A program made the translations under genes and the position numbers. Of a DNA stretch of 64,000 nt, positions 9,278 through 18,556 are shown one piece after another. The DNA is taken from the NCBI GenBank assembly GCA_001464315.1, contig LNFK01000044.1:78869-142868 (forward strand), given 5' to 3'. Position 1 is the first letter of the stretch. Every line of letters starts with the position of its first letter. The notes under the pieces were generated by a model. That model had not been told where the DNA came from, made no database searches, and saw nothing but the letters and a program-made list of their open reading frames with translations. The stretch is from Sphingomonadales bacterium Ga0077559. Lineage in GTDB: Bacteria > Pseudomonadota > Alphaproteobacteria > Sphingomonadales > Sphingomonadaceae.

Positions 9278-9955
9278 ATGAATATTTTAATGGTCCTTAC
9301 CTCGCACGACCAGCTCGGCGACACGGGTAAGAAAACCGGGTTCTGGTTGGAAGAATTCGCCGCGCCTTATTATGTGTTTCTTGATGCTGGCGCGGACGTC
9401 ACGTTGGCTTCGCCCAAAGGAGGCCAGCCGCCGCTCGATCCAAAGAGCGACGCGCCCGATGCACAAACTGCGGCAACTGAGCGGTTCAAAAAGGACATTG
9501 ACGCACAAGCAAAGCTCGCCAGCACAACGTTGCTGTCCGACATAGATGCATCATCATTTGATGGCGTTTTTTACCCCGGCGGACACGGACCCCTTTGGGA
9601 CCTTGCCGAAGACGCCAATTCGATCAAACTTATCGAAACTGCCATTGCGTCCGGAAATCCTGTTGCGACCATCTGCCATGCACCGGGGGCGCTAAAGAAT
9701 GTCAAACGCGACGGGCAACCAGTGGTAAGTGGCAAGAAAGTGACCGGTTTTGCCAATAGCGAAGAAAATGCTGTTCAACTGATCGATATCGTTCCGTTCC
9801 TAGTTGAAGATATGCTCAAAGAAAATAGAGGGATTTACGCAAAGGGTGCTGACTGGAGCGAATTCGTGCTGGCGGACGGTCTTTTGATTACCGGGCAGAA
9901 CCCGGCATCGTCAGAAAAGACGGCTGAATTATCACTGGCGAAATTGGCGGCTTAA
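9278..9955 (+). CDS. DJ-1/PfpI (type 1 glutamine amidotransferase-like) family protein
   Basis: A 225-residue alpha/beta protein of the Hsp31-like branch of DJ-1/PfpI. The nucleophile elbow is clear: VATICHAPGAL holds the reactive Cys and adjacent His, preceded by the FDGVFYPGGHGPLWDL oxyanion segment. The N-terminus NILMVLTSHDQLGDTGKKTG and FWLEEFAAPYYVF match 'type 1 glutamine amidotransferase domain-containing' proteins that act as chaperones, glyoxalases or deglycases. I choose ATG 9278 (CAGGA seven bases upstream) because the preceding 24 codons have no family similarity. No partner gene is coupled to it. Confidence 0.9.
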   Translation: MNILMVLTSHDQLGDTGKKTGFWLEEFAAPYYVFLDAGADVTLASPKGGQPPLDPKSDAPDAQTAATERFKKDIDAQAKLASTTLLSDIDASSFDGVFYPGGHGPLWDLAEDANSIKLIETAIASGNPVATICHAPGALKNVKRDGQPVVSGKKVTGFANSEENAVQLIDIVPFLVEDMLKENRGIYAKGADWSEFVLADGLLITGQNPASSEKTAELSLAKLAA

Positions 9956-9969
9956 CGTCGTTGGTTCGG

Positions 9970-12063
9970 TCAATCATAGACCCGGTCTGCCGTCGCCACC
10001 GCTTCGGACGCGCGCAGAGCCGAGATAATCCGCATCAAATGAGGTAAATCTTGGACCTCGAGATCGACTTCGAATGTGTGAAATTCGACATCCCTCGCGG
10101 TCATTCGCAGATTAATGATATTGGCTTTGTGGTAGCCGAAAATACCGGCAATTTCGCCCAGCGTGCCCGGGCGGTTGTGGATGATGACTCTCAGCCGCGC
10201 CGACGCGCCTTCACTGCCCTGCCCCCAGCTTAAATCAACCCAATCGGCATCGACGCCGCTGGCGAGGCGATCGCATTCGATCGTGTGGACCTCGACCGGT
10301 TGGCCGGGCAGACGGAGCCCGACGATGCGGTCGCCGGGGATCGGGTGGCAGCAATCGCCTAAATGGTAGCCAACGCCCGGAGTCAGGCCACGGATGGAGA
10401 TCGCCCGTTCCTGATTGGCGAAGTCGCCTTCGACCCCGTCTGCATTAAAGCCGGGCACCAAAGCCTCCATCAGCGCCCGGTCGCCGATCTTACCCGCGCC
10501 AATGCGGTGCATCAGCTCCTCATCATCCTCAAGCTTCAACCGCTTCAGCGCCGCATCGAGCGCCTTCTTGCCGATCTTGCTCGGCATCCGGCCAGCGATA
10601 TCTTCATATAGTTTGCGCCCGATCGCGACCAGCTCGTCGCGTTCCCTATGTCGCACATGACGGCGTATCGCGGCGCGCGCTTTGCCTGTGGTGACAAAAT
10701 TGAGCCAGGTCGGCTGCGGCTCCTGCGCCTTCGATTTCAATATCTCAACCATGTCGCCATTATTAAGCTGCGTACGCAGCGGCACATGGCGGCCGTTGAC
10801 TTTCGCGCCCACGGTCTTGTCGCCAAGATCAGTGTGCACCGCATAGGCAAAATCCACAGCGGTCGAACCCTTGGGCAGCTGATGCAGTGCGCCTTTGGGG
10901 GTGAAGGCAAAGATGCGGTCCTGATACATCGCCATCCGCGTGTTTTCGAGCACATCTTCGGCATCATGGCTGGTTTCGAGAATTTCGATCAGGTCGCGCA
11001 GCCACCCCGCCTGTCCATCGGGCGTGCCTGACTGTTTATAGGCCCAGTGCGCGGCAAAGCCATGTTCGCTGCTTCGATGCATTTCGGCGCTGCGGATCTG
11101 CACCTCGACGCGCATATTCTTGGCGAACATGATCGTGGTGTGGATCGATTTATAGCCGTTACGCTTGGGCGTCGAAATGAAGTCCTTGAACCGGCCCGGC
11201 ACCATTTGCCAGCGGCGGTGGAGCACGCCAAGCGCGCGGTAACAATCCTCCTCGTTTTCGGTAATCACACGGAAGGCGTTGATATCGGTCAGCTGTTCGA
11301 ACGCGACATGGCGTTCCTGCATCTTCTTCCAGATTGAAAACGGATGCTTTTCGCGGCCCGAAATTTTTATCTTCAGCCCCGCCTGCTCCATTTCCCAGGC
11401 GATGGTCTGGTTGATCTGGTCGATCTCGACATCCGCCTTTTCGCGGATCTGTTTCAGGCGACCGGTGATTGTCGTATAGGCATCGGGCTCCAATTGCTCG
11501 AACGCCAGCAACTGCATCTCGCGCATATATTCATACATGCCGATCCGTTCGGCCAGCGGCGCGTAGATATCCATCGTCTCCTTGGCGATGCGGCGGCGCT
11601 TTTCGGGGCTTTTGATAAAGTGCAGCGTGCGCATATTGTGCAGCCGGTCGGCGAGCTTGACCAAGAGCACACGGATATCGTCGGAAATCGCGAGCAGGAA
11701 TTTGCGTAAATTCTCCGCTGCGCGCTCATCCTCGGTCTGCGCCTCGATCTTCGACAGCTTGGTCACGCCGTCCACCAGCCGCGCGACCTCTGGTCCGAAT
11801 TTGGCCTCGACATCCTCGATCGTGGTGAGCGTGTCCTCGACCGTGTCGTGGAGCAAGGCGGTGATAATGGTGTCCTCATCCATCTTGAGGTCGGTCATCA
11901 AACCCGCGACCTCGACCGGATGGCTGAAATACGGGTCACCCGAAGCCCGCTTCTGCGCGCCGTGCATCTGGACGGTATAGACATAGGCGCGGTTCAGCCG
12001 GTCCTCATCGACATCGGGATCATAGGCCCGCACCCGCTCAACCAGTTCATATTGCCGCATCAT
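9970..12063 (-). CDS. rsh: Bifunctional (p)ppGpp synthetase/hydrolase
   Basis: A 697-residue stringent-response enzyme with the full RelA/SpoT order: HD hydrolase (~25-180; HD in ITALLHDTVEDT, LADRLHNMRTL), synthetase (~235-345; GRFKDFISTPKRNGYKSIHT), TGS (~385-445; FAFTPKGALHQLPKGSTAVDF), a helical/zinc-finger region (~550-600, HLGDCCHPIPGDRI) and C-terminal ACT (~620-695, VIIHNRPGTLGEIAGIF). The intact HD and synthetase motifs indicate that it both makes and hydrolyses (p)ppGpp, as expected for the single long Rsh of most alphaproteobacteria. Two tandem ATG codons begin the frame; either may serve. Confidence 0.96.
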   Translation of the reverse strand: MMRQYELVERVRAYDPDVDEDRLNRAYVYTVQMHGAQKRASGDPYFSHPVEVAGLMTDLKMDEDTIITALLHDTVEDTLTTIEDVEAKFGPEVARLVDGVTKLSKIEAQTEDERAAENLRKFLLAISDDIRVLLVKLADRLHNMRTLHFIKSPEKRRRIAKETMDIYAPLAERIGMYEYMREMQLLAFEQLEPDAYTTITGRLKQIREKADVEIDQINQTIAWEMEQAGLKIKISGREKHPFSIWKKMQERHVAFEQLTDINAFRVITENEEDCYRALGVLHRRWQMVPGRFKDFISTPKRNGYKSIHTTIMFAKNMRVEVQIRSAEMHRSSEHGFAAHWAYKQSGTPDGQAGWLRDLIEILETSHDAEDVLENTRMAMYQDRIFAFTPKGALHQLPKGSTAVDFAYAVHTDLGDKTVGAKVNGRHVPLRTQLNNGDMVEILKSKAQEPQPTWLNFVTTGKARAAIRRHVRHRERDELVAIGRKLYEDIAGRMPSKIGKKALDAALKRLKLEDDEELMHRIGAGKIGDRALMEALVPGFNADGVEGDFANQERAISIRGLTPGVGYHLGDCCHPIPGDRIVGLRLPGQPVEVHTIECDRLASGVDADWVDLSWGQGSEGASARLRVIIHNRPGTLGEIAGIFGYHKANIINLRMTARDVEFHTFEVDLEVQDLPHLMRIISALRASEAVATADRVYD

Positions 12064-12211
12064 ATAAAGCTAGCTTGGGTCATTCGCGTTGCGATGCAAC
12101 AGGAAAGTGGTTTTGATTGGCGGATTAAACGCCCACAGACATATTTTTGGTCATCCTGCACTACCACACGCAAGCTATGCCCGTTGTTTGGCAAAGATTC
12201 ATGCTACATGA

Positions 12212-12421
12212 GCATCCACATCATTTCGATCCGATGCAGGCAAACACGCGACTGCGGTGTTCGACCGCGCGTGGGAAGCGGCGCGGCATCATGCCGGGCG
12301 CGAACCGGAGGATATTGCCTTCGAACGCGCGATCGAGGGTGCCGAGCAGCATGTGTATAACGAATATCGCGATATCGTCTGCACCAAGCGCGTCGACAAG
12401 GACCGCAAGCGCTATCGTTAA
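12212..12421 (+). other. Coding-like fragment of unknown origin
   Basis: One frame between 12212 and the TAA at 12419-12421 shows strong G/C in third codon positions and a plausible charged helical peptide (VFDRAWEAARHHAGREPEDI, then AIEGAEQHVYNEYRD, ending KDRKRYR). There is no ATG; a TGA lies just upstream, and the first usable start is GTG 12257 (54 residues). It may be the 3' remnant of a lost gene or a very small gene. I do not recognise the family. Confidence 0.35.
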
Positions 12422-12475
12422 GGTGCCAACTTAGTGCCTACTTCCGCCGGAAAACCGCAGAAATTCCTAAAGAAA

Positions 12476-12501
12476 ACGCCGGAAGGATATCCTTCCGGCG
12501 T
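12476..12501 (-). terminator. Perfect 26-bp palindrome, probable terminator
   Basis: The 13-base arm ACGCCGGAAGGAT is followed immediately by its exact reverse complement. Read on the minus strand the hairpin is followed by TTTTCTTT, so it may end transcription from the CC_3452-type gene. Two further hairpins lie between it and that gene: GCCGGTT/AACCGGC (12523-12540) and GGCGGATG/CATCCGCC (12614-12634). Confidence 0.6.
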
Positions 12502-12646
12502 GAGGTGTTTCGGCTCTCTTGTGCCGGTTCGAAAACCGGCTCGAGGGGTAAGGAGGAGAGAGAGGCCGAAAAAATCCTGTGTGAAAAACTGTTATAACCG
12601 CGATTTCTTAACTGGCGGATGGCAGGCATCCGCCTCGGAATCGCCA

Positions 12647-13021
12647 TTAATTCTTCGCAATCACTTCCTTCTTGTTGCCGTTGCAGGCAGCAAGTTCATC
12701 GGCAGTGAAAACGCGGTCACCCGCGGAGAAGGCAGCTACTGCGCCGAATTCACGCGCAATGCTGATGCACATGTTCTTGGGCGCGGTCGATGCCATCGGC
12801 GCGCGGCAGGCGGTGCCTTCGCACTTGACGAACACGCTGCGCAGCAATTCCTGCTTCGATGCAGCGGGCTGCGCCAGTTCGACCTGATAATAAGGGCCCT
12901 TGGCGGTGGCAGCTTCGGCCTGGCCGCCAACGGTAAACAGAAGCGAGGTGCTGAGAACGGTAGCGGCGGCAAGTGCACCAAAACGGGCGGAAGCTTTAGT
13001 GAAAGAGGGGGAGAGGGTCAT
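12647..13021 (-). CDS. Secreted CC_3452 family protein
   Basis: A 124-residue exported protein of unknown function. After the chosen ATG (13021, with AAGGAC upstream) comes a basic n-region and hydrophobic core (GALAAATVLSTSLLF) with probable cleavage near GQAEA-AT. The mature part carries a conserved pattern of alternating motifs: YYQVELAQP, VFVKCEGTACRAP with two Cys, MCISIAREFG, and the C-terminal AGDRVFTADELAACN. This pattern matches the small CC_3452 family of alphaproteobacteria by recall. An earlier in-frame start would add 33 residues without a signal-peptide logic. It is divergent from an HxlR regulator, which may control it. Confidence 0.75.
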   Translation of the reverse strand: MTLSPSFTKASARFGALAAATVLSTSLLFTVGGQAEAATAKGPYYQVELAQPAASKQELLRSVFVKCEGTACRAPMASTAPKNMCISIAREFGAVAAFSAGDRVFTADELAACNGNKKEVIAKN

Positions 13022-13121
13022 AATCTTGTCCTTTTTAGCTTTGCTGGCTTGCAAAACGCTGGCTTCGAACTTTGCGAATGTCCCGCGCAATGCGCATCTG
13101 GAAAACCAGTTGCGAATCACT

Positions 13122-13137
13122 ACCTATTATATTAGGT
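13122..13137. promoter_or_regulatory. Putative operator between CC_3452 gene and HxlR regulator
   Basis: ACCTA-N6-TAGGT is an inverted repeat in the 195-bp divergent spacer. The spacer also carries two AGTTGCA repeats (in AGTTGCAA and AGTTGCAT). HxlR/MarR-type proteins bind short palindromes of this size. Binding is inferred from position. Confidence 0.35.
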
Positions 13138-13215
13138 TTCGAGTTGCAACTTAAAACTGAATTCCAGTTGCATTTTTTTGAACGGGCGCTCACGCTGCCC
13201 CAAGAGGATGAGTTT

Positions 13216-13746
13216 ATGGGCTTAAGAGAACCGCTGCAGGACATCGCAGAGTGCGGCCTTCCAACCGCGTTGGAGGCGATGGGTGAACGCTGGTCGTTCA
13301 TGATCCTGCGCGCCGCGTTCAACCGCGTGCGCCATTTCGAGGAGTTCCTCTCCGAAATCGGCATCGCGCGCAATATCCTTGCCAACCGCCTTACCCGCCT
13401 GACCGAAAGCGGCATCCTCCACCGCACCCCCTGCCCTGACGACCGGCGCAAGGTCGAATATCGGCTGACCGAAAAAGGCCTAGACCTTTTGCCGGCGATG
13501 ATCGCGCTGCGTCAATGGGGCGAGAAATGGGGCACCGGTATAGCGTCGAACCCGGTGCTCGTCGACGAGCAGGACAAGCAGCCGATCCTGCCGGTCACTC
13601 TGCGCAGCCATGACGGCCGCGTCATTGACCATAACGACCTGTGCTGGATGAACTCCGCCGATATCAAACCGCTTCATGCGATCGACGATGGCGGAGCAGA
13701 CGCCCATGAACGAGCGGGCCGCGTCAGGAAATTAAGCGCGATTTGA
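13216..13746 (+). CDS. HxlR family winged-helix transcriptional regulator
   Basis: A 176-residue cytoplasmic regulator. The HxlR domain runs from about residue 8 to 105: C-PTALEAMGERWSFMILRAAF, then FEEFLSEIGIARNILANRL, then LTESGILHR and the wing CPDDRRKVEYRLTEKGLDLLP. The start ATG 13216 is preceded by GAGG at a good distance; the frame extends 48 codons further upstream without homology. The family often senses aldehydes, quinones or oxidants through Cys residues, here Cys10 and Cys75 (inference). The C-terminal ~60 residues (DGRVIDHNDLCW) form an extension common in alphaproteobacterial members. It probably regulates itself and the divergent secreted-protein gene. Confidence 0.88.
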   Translation: MGLREPLQDIAECGLPTALEAMGERWSFMILRAAFNRVRHFEEFLSEIGIARNILANRLTRLTESGILHRTPCPDDRRKVEYRLTEKGLDLLPAMIALRQWGEKWGTGIASNPVLVDEQDKQPILPVTLRSHDGRVIDHNDLCWMNSADIKPLHAIDDGGADAHERAGRVRKLSAI

Positions 13747-13952
13747 GTCGCACTATTGACACTGAATAAAGCAGCATTGAAATTTTATTGCGAATCTGTT
13801 ACACTATGTTCAACAGGTCAAAAATGACCGACGTTTGCACAGGCTATCCGGCCAGCAGACGCTCTTGGCGCAAGGGACGAACGACATAGTCTTATGGGCA
13901 CGATTGTTGCCGGCAAAGCTAGATTCTCCCGAATAATCAGAAAGGTCGTAAT

Positions 13953-14480
13953 ATGACGTCCACAGCGGCGATATTTGATGTAGGCGATTATGTAGTCTAT
14001 CCCAAGCATGGGGTCGGACGCGTGATCGAACTGCAAGACAGCGAAATTGCAGGGATGCAGTTGCAGCTTTACGTTCTGCGCTTCGAAAAAGAAAAAATGA
14101 CCCTTCGCGTGCCTTTCAACAAGGCCGAAGGCGTTGGGATGCGCAAACTGTCGAGCGACAAGACGCTGAAGGAAGCGATGCACACGCTGACCGGCAAGCC
14201 GCGCGTCAAGCGCACCATGTGGTCACGCCGCGCGCAGGAATATGAAGCGAAGATTAATTCGGGCGACCTGGTGTCAATCGCGGAAGTAACCCGCGACCTG
14301 TTCCGCCCCGATGACCAGCCCGAGCAGAGCTACTCCGAACGGCAGATTTTTGAAGCCGCCTCAAGCCGCCTCGCGCGCGAACTGGCCGCGATGGAAAAGA
14401 CCGACGAAAAGGCAGCGCTCGCCAAGATCCTCGTGATCCTCAACGAAGCCGCACCGCAATATTACGAAAAAGCCGAATAA
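13953..14480 (+). CDS. carD: CarD family transcriptional regulator
   Basis: A 175-residue CarD protein. The N-terminal Tudor-like RNA-polymerase interaction domain (~8-65: FDVGDYVVYPKHGVGRVIEL, YVLRFEKEKMTLRVP) is followed by the helical DNA-binding domain (~85-170: WSRRAQEYEAKINSGDL, RQIFEAASSRLARELA). CarD binds the RNA polymerase beta subunit and stabilises open complexes at promoters, including rRNA promoters; in alphaproteobacteria (CdnL) it affects growth rate. A strong terminator follows. It is a single-gene unit. Confidence 0.95.
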   Translation: MTSTAAIFDVGDYVVYPKHGVGRVIELQDSEIAGMQLQLYVLRFEKEKMTLRVPFNKAEGVGMRKLSSDKTLKEAMHTLTGKPRVKRTMWSRRAQEYEAKINSGDLVSIAEVTRDLFRPDDQPEQSYSERQIFEAASSRLARELAAMEKTDEKAALAKILVILNEAAPQYYEKAE

Positions 14481-14503
14481 AGTTTCCTTACCGGAAAATC
14501 TGA

Positions 14504-14532
14504 AGGGCGCTGGAAACAGCGCCCTTTTTTTG
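14504..14532 (+). terminator. Rho-independent terminator after carD
   Basis: AGGGCGCTG (14504-14512), GAAA tetraloop and CAGCGCCCT (14517-14525) form a perfect 9-bp stem followed by a T-run, 24 bases after the carD stop. Confidence 0.93.
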
Positions 14533-14592
14533 TTTTAATACCACCAAAGGCCCGTCATGACAGTGTGACCGCATGAGGCTACGCGCACCTTC

Positions 14593-14943
14593 ATGACAAA
14601 AGTGATCATCTGGTACGACGGCGCTTGTCCGCTGTGCACGCGCGAGATTGCGTTGATGCGGCGACTTGACTGGCGAGAGGCCATAGAATTTCATGACGTT
14701 GCGTCGCCCGACGCGGTGTGTCCGATTGACCGGCGGGAGCTACTTGCACGCTTTCATGCCAGCGAAGACGGCGTGATGCTGTCGGGCGCGGCGGCTTTTG
14801 CTGCGATGTGGCGCGCCATTCCCTTGCTCAAGCCGCTGGGTTGGGCAGCACGCAACCGGGTCGTTCTGGGGCTGCTTGAGCGGCTCTATATTCGGTTTCT
14901 CGTCCTTCGCCCTCGGATCCAGCGCGCGTTGCAGCCGCGATGA
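14593..14943 (+). CDS. DCC (DUF393) thiol-disulfide oxidoreductase-like protein
   Basis: A 116-residue thioredoxin-like protein. The family signature WYDGACPLCTREI near the N-terminus gives the CxxC pair, and the later half has the usual DRRELLARFHA and GAAAFAAMWRAIP helices. DCC proteins are predicted thiol-disulfide oxidoreductases of unknown partner. It overlaps the photolyase-like gene by ATGA, so the two are translationally coupled; a redox link between them is possible but speculative. Confidence 0.87.
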   Translation: MTKVIIWYDGACPLCTREIALMRRLDWREAIEFHDVASPDAVCPIDRRELLARFHASEDGVMLSGAAAFAAMWRAIPLLKPLGWAARNRVVLGLLERLYIRFLVLRPRIQRALQPR

Positions 14944-16136
14944 GCGGTCCCGTCTTTCCCGCAACGCGCAGCGAAGCGCTGTCGCGGCTCACCCAGTTTG
15001 TGCCGCACGCGGGCAGCGCTTATGCCTCGGGCCGGAATACCGATCCGGGTCCTGATGCTCAGGCCGCCGTGTCCAAACTCTCGCCTTATGTCCGCTATCG
15101 TTTGATCACCGAGCAGGAAATTGTCGCTGCGGTTTCGGACCAGCACAGCCTCCAATCGGCCGAGAAATATGTGCAGGAAGTGCTGTGGCGCACTTATTGG
15201 AAGGGCTGGCTGGAGATGCGGCCATCGGTGTGGACGCACTTTATCGAGGAACGGAATCGCAGCCGCGAGAACTTTCCCAACGCTCGCGCGATTGCCAGCG
15301 CGGAGGCGGGCTTGACCGGTATCGACGGCTTTGATGATTGGGCGCGCGAACTGGTCGAGACCGGATATCTGCACAATCACGCGCGGATGTGGTTTGCCTC
15401 GATCTGGATATTCACGCTGCGCCTGCCTTGGGCGCTGGGCGCAGATTTCTTTCTGCGCCACCTGATCGATGCCGATTCGGCGAGCAACACTCTGTCGTGG
15501 CGCTGGGTCGCGGGATTGCAGACCGTGGGCAAGACCTATCTGGCGACCACCGACAATATTGCGCGGTACACCAATGGCCGCTTTGCCCCCAAGGGCCTGG
15601 CGCAGGAGGCGTTCGCACTCACTGAAGCGCCGGTCGCGGCGGCGCGGCCACTGCCTGAACTCACGCCTAACGATGCGGCCCAGCCCGCGCTGTTGCTGGT
15701 GACGCACGAGGATATGAATCCTGAGTCGTTGTTTCCTGCCAATGCCAGTATCAAATCGGCGTTGATCGCGGCGGAGGCCGAGTATCTGTGGGGCGATGCG
15801 GCGAGCGGCTTTGTGCGTGAAGCAGCGACCGGGGCGACGACGCGGATGGGCGCGCATTTCAATTGTCCGGTTCAGCTGACTGAGAGGCTTTCCGCCATAA
15901 CGCTGATCAACGCCGCGCAGGCCGCCAATGTCAGCCAGATCGTGACGGCTTATGCGCCGGTCGGGCCGCTGGCGGACGCGCTGGCATTGCTTGCTCCTGC
16001 TTTGGCGGCCGAGGGCATAAGGCTGGTTCAAGTCCGCCGCGACTGGGACGAATTGTTTTGGCCGCACGCCAAGAAGGGCTTTTTCCCGTTTAAGGAGCGG
16101 ATACCGGATATCTTGCGTGAAGGCGGCTTTGCCTGA
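14940..16136 (+). CDS. Photolyase/cryptochrome FAD-binding domain protein with unusual domain order
   Basis: A 398-residue protein. Residues ~35-225 match the C-terminal FAD-binding helical domain of DNA photolyases/cryptochromes: LSPYVRYRLI, EVLWRTYWKGW, TGIDGFDDWARELVETGYLH, NHARMWFASIWIF, RHLIDADSASNTLSWRWVAG and NIARYTNGRF. The N-terminal antenna/Rossmann domain that should precede it is absent. Instead a ~150-residue alpha/beta region follows (LLLVTHEDMN to AYAPVGPLADALALLA, LAAEGIRLVQVRRDWDELFW, and KKGFFPFKERIPDIL) that resembles the missing domain moved to the C-terminus. DNA-repair or light-sensing roles are both possible. It overlaps the DCC gene by four bases. Confidence 0.85.
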   Translation: MSGPVFPATRSEALSRLTQFVPHAGSAYASGRNTDPGPDAQAAVSKLSPYVRYRLITEQEIVAAVSDQHSLQSAEKYVQEVLWRTYWKGWLEMRPSVWTHFIEERNRSRENFPNARAIASAEAGLTGIDGFDDWARELVETGYLHNHARMWFASIWIFTLRLPWALGADFFLRHLIDADSASNTLSWRWVAGLQTVGKTYLATTDNIARYTNGRFAPKGLAQEAFALTEAPVAAARPLPELTPNDAAQPALLLVTHEDMNPESLFPANASIKSALIAAEAEYLWGDAASGFVREAATGATTRMGAHFNCPVQLTERLSAITLINAAQAANVSQIVTAYAPVGPLADALALLAPALAAEGIRLVQVRRDWDELFWPHAKKGFFPFKERIPDILREGGFA

Positions 16137-16142
16137 CCGCAC

Positions 16143-16688
16143 TTACCGCGCGCCGGGCATCATCCGGCGTAGCGTGTTGTCCTTGGCGATGTAGTGATGA
16201 AAGAGCGCTGCCGCCGCATGCAGTCCGATCAGATAATAGCCGACGGTGCCAAAGGTCTCATGGATTTCCTTGATCTGGCCAGCGAACGCCTTGTTCGGGG
16301 CGACCAATGCAGGCAACTCAAGCCCGAAAAACGGGATTGGCTTGCCCGACGCGCTGAGGATCAGCCAGCCGCCAATCGGCATGCCGATCATCAGCGCATA
16401 AAGACCGAAATGCGTGACTTTGGCGATGATGTTCTGCCATTTCGGCGGTTGCGGTGTGATCGCCGGGGTGCTGCCGGTCACCCGCGCAAATATCCGCACC
16501 ATCACGAGCAGGAACACCGACAGCCCGAGCATGAAATGCCACATCTTGAACCCTTCGCGGATATCACTGCCCTTCGGATAAAATTCGCGCAGCTCCATAC
16601 AGGCATAAACTGCCGCGATGAGCAGCAGCATCAACCAGTGGAGCGCGATCGACAGCGACGAATAGGAACGCGGTGTGGCTTTGGCCAT
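16143..16688 (-). CDS. Cytochrome b561-type diheme membrane protein
   Basis: A 181-residue inner-membrane protein with four hydrophobic helices, centred near residues 15-30, 50-68, 88-106 and 148-164. His residues that can bind heme lie in the first helix (SIALHWLMLLL), the second (MWHFMLGLSVF), the third (THFGLYALM) and the last (LIGLHAAAALFHHYI). This matches bacterial CybB-like cytochrome b561, which transfers electrons between the quinone pool and acceptors such as superoxide. GGAG seven bases upstream supports ATG 16688 over a TTG two codons earlier. It is convergent with the photolyase-like gene, with only six bases between stops. Confidence 0.9.
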   Translation of the reverse strand: MAKATPRSYSSLSIALHWLMLLLIAAVYACMELREFYPKGSDIREGFKMWHFMLGLSVFLLVMVRIFARVTGSTPAITPQPPKWQNIIAKVTHFGLYALMIGMPIGGWLILSASGKPIPFFGLELPALVAPNKAFAGQIKEIHETFGTVGYYLIGLHAAAALFHHYIAKDNTLRRMMPGAR

Positions 16689-16771
16689 AAACAATCTCCG
16701 TTAGAGCAGGTTATGCCTTAGCCGGTTATCGCGCATCCACATTGTTTTAAATCAAAATTACAGAAATGACT

Positions 16772-18433
16772 TCAAAAAAGCCCGGTTATTGCGCCGTCCG
16801 CGTCAATGCCGATCCATTCGGCGGCGGGCGCTTTTGGAAGGCCCGGCATCGTCATGATTTCCCCGCAGACTGCCACGACAAAACCGGCACCCGCCGATAA
16901 GCGCACTTCGCGGACGGGCACGATATGGCCGGTGGGTGCGCCGAGCGCGGTGGGGTCGGTTGAAAAACTATACTGGGTTTTTGCCATGCAGACGGGCAGA
17001 TAGCCGTATCCGGCCTTCTCCCAATCGGCGAGTTGGCGCAGCACGCTGGGCTCGGCGACCGCCGCCGAGGCGCGGTAGATGCGCGTGGCGATGATGTTCA
17101 TCTTGTCGAACAATGTTTCATGATCGTCGTAAATCGGCGCGAATTGGGCGGCGTTGCTGTCGGCCAAGGCCGCGACCTCATACGCCAGTTCTTCAGCACC
17201 TTTGCCGCCGACGGCCCAGTGGTGGCAGATGATGGCTTTGCAACCATGCTGTACAGCAACCGCTTTGATGGCTTCGATTTCGGCGTCGGTGTCGGTGGTG
17301 AAATGGTTGATCGCAACAACCGACGGAACGCCGAACTGGCGGATATTTTCGATATGGCGCACTAGGTTGACAGAACCGCGTTGGACAGCCTCAACATCTT
17401 CGGCTGCGAGGCTGCCTTTGCTAACCCCGCCATTCATTTTCAGCGCGCGTACGGTAGCGACGATCACGACGGCACTCGGGTCCAGGCCGCTTTGGCGGCA
17501 CTTTATGTCGAAGAATTTCTCTGCGCCCAGATCTGCGCCGAAGCCCGCTTCAGTGACGACATAGTCGCCTAGCGACAGCGCAGTCTTGGTGGCGATGACG
17601 GAGTTACAGCCGTGCGCGATGTTGGCGAACGGCCCGCCGTGCAGGATCGCCGGATTACCCTCAAGCGTCTGCACAAGATTGGGCTTGATCGCCTCGGCCA
17701 GCAATACCGTCATCGCGCCGTCGGCCTTCAGGTCGCGCGCGGTTACGGGCTGGCGATCCCTTGTATAGCCGATGACGATGCGGGCAAGCCGTTGCTCGAG
17801 ATCGGCGATATCGGTGGCGAGGCAGAATATTGCCATCACTTCGGACGCGACCGTAATGTCAAACCCGCTTTCGCGCGGGAAGCCGTTGGCGACGCCACCG
17901 ATCGACTGGACAATGTTACGTAGCGCGCGGTCGTTGACATCCATTACGCGCCGCCACACGATCCGCCGCACGTCGATATTCAGCGCATTACCCCAATGAA
18001 TATGATTGTCGATCATCGCCGCCAGCAAATTATGCGCAGCCGTAATCGCGTGGAAATCGCCGGTGAAATGCAGGTTGATATCGGCCATCGGCGCAACCTG
18101 CGCATAGCCGCCACCGGTCGCGCCGCCCTTGGTGCCGAAGCACGGCCCAAGCGATGGTTCGCGCAGCGCGAGGACCGTCTTTCGACCAATCCGGTTGAGC
18201 GCATCGGCAAGGCCGACCGACGTCGTTGTCTTACCCTCTCCGGCTGGCGTCGGGTTGATGGCGGTGACGAGAATGAGTTTGCCGTCGGCTGCTTGACCCG
18301 TGGCAGGAGTATTCAGCTTGGCCTTGTACCGGCCATAGGGTTCAACATCATCGGCCTTTATACCCAGTTTCGCGGCGATTTCGTGGATTGGCCGCAGGCT
18401 GGCTGCACTCGAAATTTCGATATCGGTCTTCAT
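16772..18433 (-). CDS. fhs: Formate-tetrahydrofolate ligase
   Basis: A 553-residue enzyme that makes 10-formyl-THF from formate, THF and ATP, feeding purine synthesis and C1 metabolism. The ATP-binding loop [14 protein letters not shown] is at ~62-75, followed by [21 protein letters not shown] and [20 protein letters not shown], which are diagnostic. The C-terminal part carries [13 protein letters not shown]. The length is typical (550-560). It stands alone on the minus strand and is not coupled to folD, although purine genes lie a few kb away. Confidence 0.96.
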   Translation of the reverse strand: MKTDIEISSAASLRPIHEIAAKLGIKADDVEPYGRYKAKLNTPATGQAADGKLILVTAINPTPAGEGKTTTSVGLADALNRIGRKTVLALREPSLGPCFGTKGGATGGGYAQVAPMADINLHFTGDFHAITAAHNLLAAMIDNHIHWGNALNIDVRRIVWRRVMDVNDRALRNIVQSIGGVANGFPRESGFDITVASEVMAIFCLATDIADLEQRLARIVIGYTRDRQPVTARDLKADGAMTVLLAEAIKPNLVQTLEGNPAILHGGPFANIAHGCNSVIATKTALSLGDYVVTEAGFGADLGAEKFFDIKCRQSGLDPSAVVIVATVRALKMNGGVSKGSLAAEDVEAVQRGSVNLVRHIENIRQFGVPSVVAINHFTTDTDAEIEAIKAVAVQHGCKAIICHHWAVGGKGAEELAYEVAALADSNAAQFAPIYDDHETLFDKMNIIATRIYRASAAVAEPSVLRQLADWEKAGYGYLPVCMAKTQYSFSTDPTALGAPTGHIVPVREVRLSAGAGFVVAVCGEIMTMPGLPKAPAAEWIGIDADGAITGLF

Positions 18434-18556
18434 GACCGCGTTCTAGCCAGATGCATGCTTTGATAGCAATAGCCGCGCCATGAGCGCCAAACTTCGCGCT
18501 TGCGCTTCACGCAGAACAACTGTATTATCATTGCAACACACATGAAGGCTCCCGCA

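Noticed and set aside
14886..16142. 418-codon minus-strand frame opposite the photolyase-like gene
   Set aside because: Arg/Gln-rich antisense reading of a GC-rich coding region; the plus-strand protein has clear photolyase motifs.
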